NCBI GenBank assembly: GCA_001972305.1
Contig: BDDD01000538.1
Location: forward strand, 1-64,000
DNA length: 64,000 bases
Direction of reading: 5' to 3'
Source: Cephalotus follicularis
Taxonomy: Eukaryota > Streptophyta > Magnoliopsida > Oxalidales > Cephalotaceae
Numbering within the stretch: position 1 is the stretch's first letter; each line of letters starts with the position of its first letter. Below, in pieces: positions 58,786 to 64,000 of this stretch. A program made the position numbers and the translations under genes. Under the pieces are notes generated by a model that worked only from the letters and a program-made list of their open reading frames with translations, was not told where the DNA came from and did not search any database.

Positions 58786-59059
58786 GGTTTCCAGTTTGGG
58801 AAACAAAACAGTAGGTACCTCACATAGGAGGAAAATTAGTAGTTCTTTTAAACAATAAGTTTTCATTTGAAAATGATAATTGATATCATAAATTGTGCAT
58901 ATAGCACTTAGTTTGTTCAATCTTTGGAAATATGGAACAATAGGGTTTGTAACAATCATTAGCATATACTAATTAACATTAGCATATACAGAACAATAAC
59001 AAGGACAATAGCAATTCAATTGGGTCCGAATAGGACCTATAGCAGAATTTATCCCAAGA

Positions 59060-60310
59060 CAGTCGGCTGTTCTCAAGAACAGTCAGCTGTTTTGGTTGAG
59101 TAGTCGACTGTTTTCTCTTAACAGTCGACTGGATGCATTGAGTAGTCGACTATCATGAAGAACAGTCAACTGCTTCTGCCCAGAAATGCAGGCAGTAGCA
59201 GGTTGTATATATTTCAATGTCCTATTTCTAACCAATTCCACACATGCAATCATACAGAAAATAACATACATGATATGCATAAAATATCTTCCATAAACAT
59301 GTCATTACCCCTACCTCAATTGCTTATCCCAAGATCAATTGGAATTGATCTTTCTCTTTGAGTTTCCAAGCTTTTCACCAAACAATCCTTTAATTCCAGC
59401 AGGATCAATCTATGCATGCATGTTTACGGACACAAGCATTAGTACCAGTAGGTTTCAGTAACATCAGGACAACTATAATTCCAACAGTAGTTAATCACCA
59501 GTTCACTAAGCTTCATAACTATCCTCTTTTACCATATCTCTGTCAACCTTATGTCAAATATCATTCAATTCTAGATTCTTTCATCTGAAACGTGTGGACA
59601 AAAGGTTTACTTAAGGGAATCAGTAAGTTTATGACAACTAATCAACAACTACAATTTGAATTACGTTATTTAAACTCTCTAAGCTTCACCACCATATTCT
59701 TACTCCCTTACATTACCATTCCAATTCAAATCTAGAAGTTGTTAACCTTAACCATATTAACAGAAAATATTAACATCCTCCTAGTTACACAATCATCACA
59801 TGGCAGTGAGCTCGAATTTGGAAACTTACCAAGAAATCCAAGCTTCAATTCTCTTTCTTTGAGCTCCCAATTCCATCAACATGCAAGCTCCATTAATCTT
59901 TAGCAAGCTCTCACTTCACTTAGTGTTTTTCTAACACACACTTCTCAATCAACAGTTGATATAAAGCCATAGGAATCTTTCAATTCGCCAGATTCCTTAC
60001 TCAGTTTCTCTCATTTCTTCTCTCTCTCACATGCATTCCTCTTCCTCTCTTCTTTCTATTTCTTTCTCACCTTTCTCTTCTTTCTATTATGTTTTGCAGG
60101 TTGCAGAGAGCATGAAAGCACCCCATTTTGCACGCTCTGGCAGCTACTGTCACGCATGACACCTGCCCACCATGCAATGCCCATTTGATCCAGTCTCACA
60201 GGCATGCACAGACACCTGTTCTGTACTAATCCAGTCGACTGTCTTTAGCAGGAAGTCGACTGTCCACAAACGCATCAGACAGTCGACTGTTGCCCTGTGA
60301 CAGTCGGCTG
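59060..60310. repeat. Palindrome arrays (B solo LTR)
   Basis: Clusters at 59060-59172 and 60232-60310 carry CAGTCGACTG, CAGTCGGCTG, CAGTCAGCTG and related forms. Their positions in the LTR match the two clusters in element B LTRs, so array position is conserved while unit sequences drift. Confidence 0.9.
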
Positions 60311-60791
60311 TTTGAGTAGGTTTAGGGTTTCTCAAGTTTGATACTTCACCATTTGTACATCCATTCATCTCAAGCATTTACCAATCACAGAAATAACAAT
60401 AATTGGACAAATAACTCAATTAAAATGTGTATTTTATTTAAAATTGGATCAATATACATTAATTGAAGTTGCAGTTATTACACAAAGATTCCCAACTCTC
60501 GGCAAGGAAGAAGAAGAAGACGAGAGCTCTCCCTTTCTTTCACTCTAAAAAAAACGAACTCCACTTACCAGGAAAGTCTACAGACTCTAACAACTTCTTA
60601 TCCCAACACCACCTTGGGAACAACAAGCTTCCTCAAGAAGCTAACTATAAAAATCAACATAATAACCTAAACCATTCTTGTCCACATGTTTTAAATAAAC
60701 CACTAACCACACAAAATCAACTTAGGTCCATTCCATGAACCAAACAAAGCCTTAAGATATAATCCGATAAAAATAGGTACGTGGTATTACA

Positions 60792-61125
60792 TCCCACACT
60801 TGACCATCCTCAAACTAGTTTTTTGCCTATTAAGGTCCAAACAGAATGGAGGGTGTGCATTCTAATTGATCAAATGTTTGCTTGGCTAGCTAGCCATAAT
60901 CATTACAGTGTTCTTGATGGATTTTATTGGTTGAGGTCCCGGTGGGACCGTTCTTATATTGTCAAAATTGTTTACTCACATTGTGTGTTTAAGCTTTTTA
61001 AGCTAGGTATTGGAGACGCTTTCAAGGTGAACGGACAGCGGTTGAAGAAGTTTCTTGAATTTACGGCTGCACCGATGGAAGAGGCCATGGACCTGCATGA
61101 GCCTCTTTATTTCGAGCCTCCATGA
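60792..61125 (+). pseudogene. Element I reverse transcriptase fused to the integrase end
   Basis: One open frame (continuing to a stop at 61123-61125) reads VQTEWRVCILIDQMFAWLAS, then HYSVLDGF, which are Athila reverse-transcriptase blocks, followed by LRSRWDRSYIVKIVYSHCVF and DAFKVNGQRLKKFLEF, the end of Athila integrase. Two deletions are implied: a short one between RVCI and IDQM, and one removing the rest of reverse transcriptase, RNase H and most of integrase. The frame survives both. I expect no enzymatic activity. Confidence 0.85.
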
Positions 61126-61966
61126 TCATATTCGGTAAACCCCACCTCTATTGTTCGTTAATTTATTGCATTGTTTTACATATATTTTTGCTCTATCATT
61201 GTTATATTTATTGTTGATTTTTTTTTTGTGCATTGAGGACTATGCAAAGTTTAAGTATGGGGGGGTTTAGTACTAAAGTTTATTTTAATTTTTAAAGTAG
61301 GAGTAAGTGTTGATGTACTTAGAAAAACCCCATAGGAGAAATAATAAAAAAAAAAATTTCAATGCAAAGAAAAGGAATACATCTCAAGGTAGGAGTTTGG
61401 GTAAAAATGAATAAAGAGACCGATCTTGTGTGTCTTCAAGGTTTCAAAAATCTTAGTAAGGAGGACGATAAAGAATTGATGTTCTTGCATATATAAAAAA
61501 AGAAGAAGGAAAGAAAAAGAAAATTAATGTTTATATTACCTCTTTGAATTCAGTCTTGGTCTGTAGCCTATTTGATTCGAGTAAGTAACCCTTAGGGGTG
61601 TTCTACACCTAGTTCCATAAAGCCAACTGGCTTGAGAGTAACTGGTCCAAAGCTCGCTACATGGGTATTATAGAAAGCTTTAAGAGACTAAGACTGCCGT
61701 GCCCCGAACCGTGAGGAAACCCCACGACTCAACATGTGAACACCCTCATATTTATCCTAGTCCAAAAGTGCTATAAATTTAAAAGTTCTATCAATCATAT
61801 CACACCGACGGTTTATACATATTTTCTAACTCTTATGATTTTACGAAAATCGGGCATGTAGTATTCGTTTATCGGACTATGCCCCCTGTAAATAAAACCA
61901 CAATTTATAAAATAGGCTCAGCCCTCAGCAATCACACTACCACAGGAGGAAACCAGAACTATATTG
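61126..61966 (+). other. 3' non-coding part of element I
   Basis: It contains the tract AAGTATGGGGGGG (61254-61266) that follows pol in Athila elements, then AT-rich text and a stretch (61610-61730) with no coding signal. I cannot place the start of the 3' LTR with confidence; no env-like frame is visible. Confidence 0.6.
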
Positions 61967-64000
61967 TAATGCCCCGTAGCTGTTTTTGGAGTCTAAGAAA
62001 AACTTTTTCTATGATCGGTAATTTTTTATTTTTACGGGCTTTGGATTTATTTGAGTAAGTGAGGAAAGTTAGGTGGTAATGTTGTTATAACCCAATTGTA
62101 AAGTGTGATTAGTAATAGTTGGAGGACTTAAGAGCAAAGCTTGTTGAGAAAGATTCAAAGTCCCAAGGTAAAATGATGGCTTAAGTTGGGTTTAGCAAGA
62201 GATATTTTCTTTTTGGGTGTTGGCTTTTCTCTTAGCTTCGGCAGGTTAGAGTAAGAGAGAGAAAGCTATAGTTTTTCTTCTTCTTTTTCCTTATCTTTCA
62301 CGAGCCGGAGGAGAGCAGCAGTTTGAAGCTTTCCAAGCTTAGCAGAGGAGCAGCTAGGCGTAGTAGCAGATGAGGAGAAAGAGGAGAAGTTCTCGTCAGA
62401 GGAAGCCAGTAAAGAACGCAGCCAAGAACTATGAGTGTGACATCCTTTCTATGTTAGTGGTTGTTTCATGATGTTTCATGATAATTCAATCAGTCTTCAA
62501 TTCCACTACAGTGAGAGCTTTCTAACGGGAATTTGTTTCCCTAGCGTTTCCTTGTTTGTTTTCCTTGATATAAGAGAGAGATATCTTCTGAGCACTAGAG
62601 ATGAAGTTTCTTCTAAGTCATTTGGTCACTTTCCAGATATGGTAACGTGTACGTGCTCAACTCCATTCCTTGGCCTACTATTGCCTATTATGGGAAGTCG
62701 AGCGAGTTTGCCCCCAGGTCCTACCTAGATCTCCTCTACACTATTGTCTATGATGGTGTTTAGGGTTTGAGTGCAGTAGAGCACTATGTACATAGCTCCA
62801 ACCTCCTCAGCCTACTATTGGCTATGATAGAAAGCCGAGCGAGACTGTCCCCATGTCCTACCTGGATCTCCTTTACACTATTGTCTATGATGGTGTTTAG
62901 GGTTTGAGTACAGCAGGTAAAGCAAAGAAATAGCAAGCTCAGAAGAGAACCATTGGTTCTCGATAGATATTTCCAAGCAGGCTTCGGCCTAGATCAGCTC
63001 AGCTCAGCACCACTATAAGTTGGCAAATATACTATGTAGACAACAAAGAAAAGCATAGCAAAGAAAAGTAAGTTCCAAGTTAGTTGATCCTTATCAACAC
63101 TTTAGGCCAAGTTGGATCCTCTTCCAGAGCACTTCAAGAAGTCTTTGTTTCATCTCAAGTTTTCTTCAGGTTTTGTATGTATCATAGTGCATCAGTTAAA
63201 CTGAGGAAAGAGTAAGCTTTTCTTTCATGTCCTTTGAGCGTTTCTTCCGACGTGAGCAATGACATTTATGTTTGTATAGTTTGTTTTTCCCCAGTTGGGA
63301 TCATTAATCATGTTCATGGCATGTTTTCTTTCAGCACATTCATTTTAAGGAATGTACCAGAGGATGTTTTGTTCTCATTCACTTAGTCAGTTGGACTAAT
63401 CCCCTCACAGTTTCTTTTGCAGAGGACCTAGCAGGAGGAGGAGGAGATCCTCCAGACCAGTAGTAGAGAGCTAAGGAAGGTAGCTTTTTGACCTCGGCAT
63501 CTCGGATGATGTAGACTAGACGTCTAGCGTTGCATAGCATTTGGCATTCTTTTGGGTTCCTATACATTCTCTTCATTGTAGAGTAGCTGAGAGTATATCT
63601 TTTGTATAGAAAGTATGCTCGTGTGATTCTATTGTTGAACAGAGGATGTTTTTGTCAGAGGACAAACTTGTTATGTAATAGAAGTTTCAAGAAAGTATTT
63701 GATGTTTCTAGTCAGTGGTTTAGTTTTACCTTATGTTATGATGTATGTTTTTTGTTGTAAGATTTATGTTTTAAAGTTCACTTGAGGAGCTGGAGAGTCC
63801 TCGGATAGTATAGCAGAGGATAACTCAGCCGAGGACGGTAGGTATGGATGTCTGGAGTATGAGGTTTTCACCGAGGAGGCTGGTAGTCCCCGGATGAGGA
63901 CATAAGACTTTTGGGTGAGTAAAGGCTCTAAGAGGAGTCCTCAGAAAAAGGTCAGAGGAGACAAGGAAGTCAGAGGTCTGAGGACAACTTGAAGTTTCTA
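61967..64000 (+). mobile_element. Start of an LTR, family J, running off the window
   Basis: The edge TGTAATGCCCCG is typical of the gypsy LTRs here. The body lacks coding domains. Its final 200 bp repeat the words GAGGAC and CCTCGG/CCGAGG, as in the C LTR, so J and C may be distant relatives. A 137-bp tandem duplication is present. The right end and target duplication are outside the window. Confidence 0.65.
62641..62915 (+). repeat. 137-bp tandem duplication in LTR J
   Basis: Blocks CCTACTATTG (62674 and 62811) and TCCTACCT (62719 and 62856) recur exactly 137 bp apart, and the copies end with AGGGTTTGAGT. The copies are diverged by several substitutions, so the duplication is not recent. 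Confidence 0.88.

Larger units (their letters stand above)
51811..60482 (-). mobile_element. Solo LTR of gypsy family B (minus), split by an A element
   Basis: On the minus strand it starts TGTAATAACTGC at 60482 and ends GGTGTGACA at 51811, with a perfect duplication CAAAG (51806-51810 and 60483-60487). The net length without the A element and its duplication is about 2.6 kb, matching the LTRs of element B. It contains two palindrome arrays (59060-59172 and 60232-60310). Confidence 0.94.
49598..60791 (-). mobile_element. Solo LTR of gypsy family C, split by solo LTR B
   Basis: On the minus strand it starts TGTAATACCACG at 60791 and ends GGGTCGTTACA at 49598. The net length without the nested elements is about 2.5 kb (49598-51810 and 60488-60791). 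The flanks are TGCCA (49593-49597) and TCCCA (60792-60796), a duplication with one change. Element I reverse transcriptase continues on both sides. It has no pol, so it is a solo LTR. Low-complexity repeats lie at 49984-50155 and 50965-51245. Confidence 0.85.
46382..61966 (+). mobile_element. Athila-like gypsy element I, fragmentary
   Basis: In order: LTR tail with a short palindrome cluster (46382-46664), a tRNA-Asp-type primer site, gag (46908-47970), protease, and the start of reverse transcriptase to 49597. After the nested C/B/A block it resumes at 60792 with more reverse transcriptase joined to the end of integrase, then a 3' non-coding part. RNase H and most of integrase are deleted. 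F interrupts its LTR on the left and LTR J adjoins on the right. No env-like frame is seen. It hosts at least four younger insertions. Confidence 0.85.

Noticed and set aside
62468-62728. 86-codon frame in LTR J as a gene
   Set aside because: It overlaps a diverged 137-bp tandem duplication and has no family similarity that I recognise.

Overview
This 64 kb window looks like transposon-packed, probably heterochromatic, DNA from a flowering plant. I see no intact host gene, tRNA, rRNA or CRISPR array. The evidence for a plant is plant-type Ty1/copia and Ty3/gypsy elements with initiator tRNA-Met primer sites (TGGTATCAGAGC-like), an Athila-like element with a tRNA-Asp-type primer site, and a CACTA-transposon end. 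The species cannot be named from the sequence. Almost every open reading frame is a fragment of gag-pol broken by stops and frameshifts, or a chance frame inside an LTR. I use local letters A-K for families; they are not published names.

Layout, left to right. (1) 1-4357: a copia LTR (family D, minus), split by a 3.1 kb solo LTR of family A (210-3322, target duplication ATTCT). (2) 4358-10689: a very decayed copia element K (plus), from LTR tail and primer site to the start of its 3' LTR. (3) 10690-19066: a gypsy element E (plus) inserted in the K 3' LTR. Its leader carries a second E solo LTR (13547-16282, target duplication AATTG), and its pol stops abruptly in RNase H. (4) 19067-21878: a copia D fragment (minus: LTR, primer site, gag) joined to E pol. 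(5) 21879-22359: one end of a CACTA transposon with inverted-repeat units, lying against a copia integrase.

(6) 22360-46381: copia F (plus), split in RNase H by an Athila/Tat-like remnant G (24410-44207). G is split by an LTR-internal-LTR-internal-LTR array of non-autonomous family H (25466-43420, minus, target duplication AGGTT). The middle H LTR holds a structurally complete 10.1 kb gypsy element B (28893-38991, target duplication CCAGT). (7) 46382-61966: an Athila-like element I. Its reverse transcriptase is split by solo LTR C (49598-60791), which is split by a minus-strand solo LTR of family B (51811-60482, CAAAG), which is split by an internally deleted family A element (52722-58785, GGTTT). 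(8) 61967-64000: the start of another LTR, J. The nesting gives the relative order of insertion.

The most striking feature is not a gene. LTRs of at least six families (A, B, D, E, G, I; copia and gypsy alike), with a single-unit vestige in H, carry arrays of short palindromes with a TCGA centre (CAGTCGACTG in A and B; GCGTCGACGC or AAGACGTCGATGTCTT types in D, E, G, I). The centres are very often 20-22 bp apart, about two turns of the helix. The two LTRs of the single B element differ in unit number, so the arrays change after insertion. I regard these phased palindromes as the best candidate here for an undescribed regulatory or structural system; their function is unknown.
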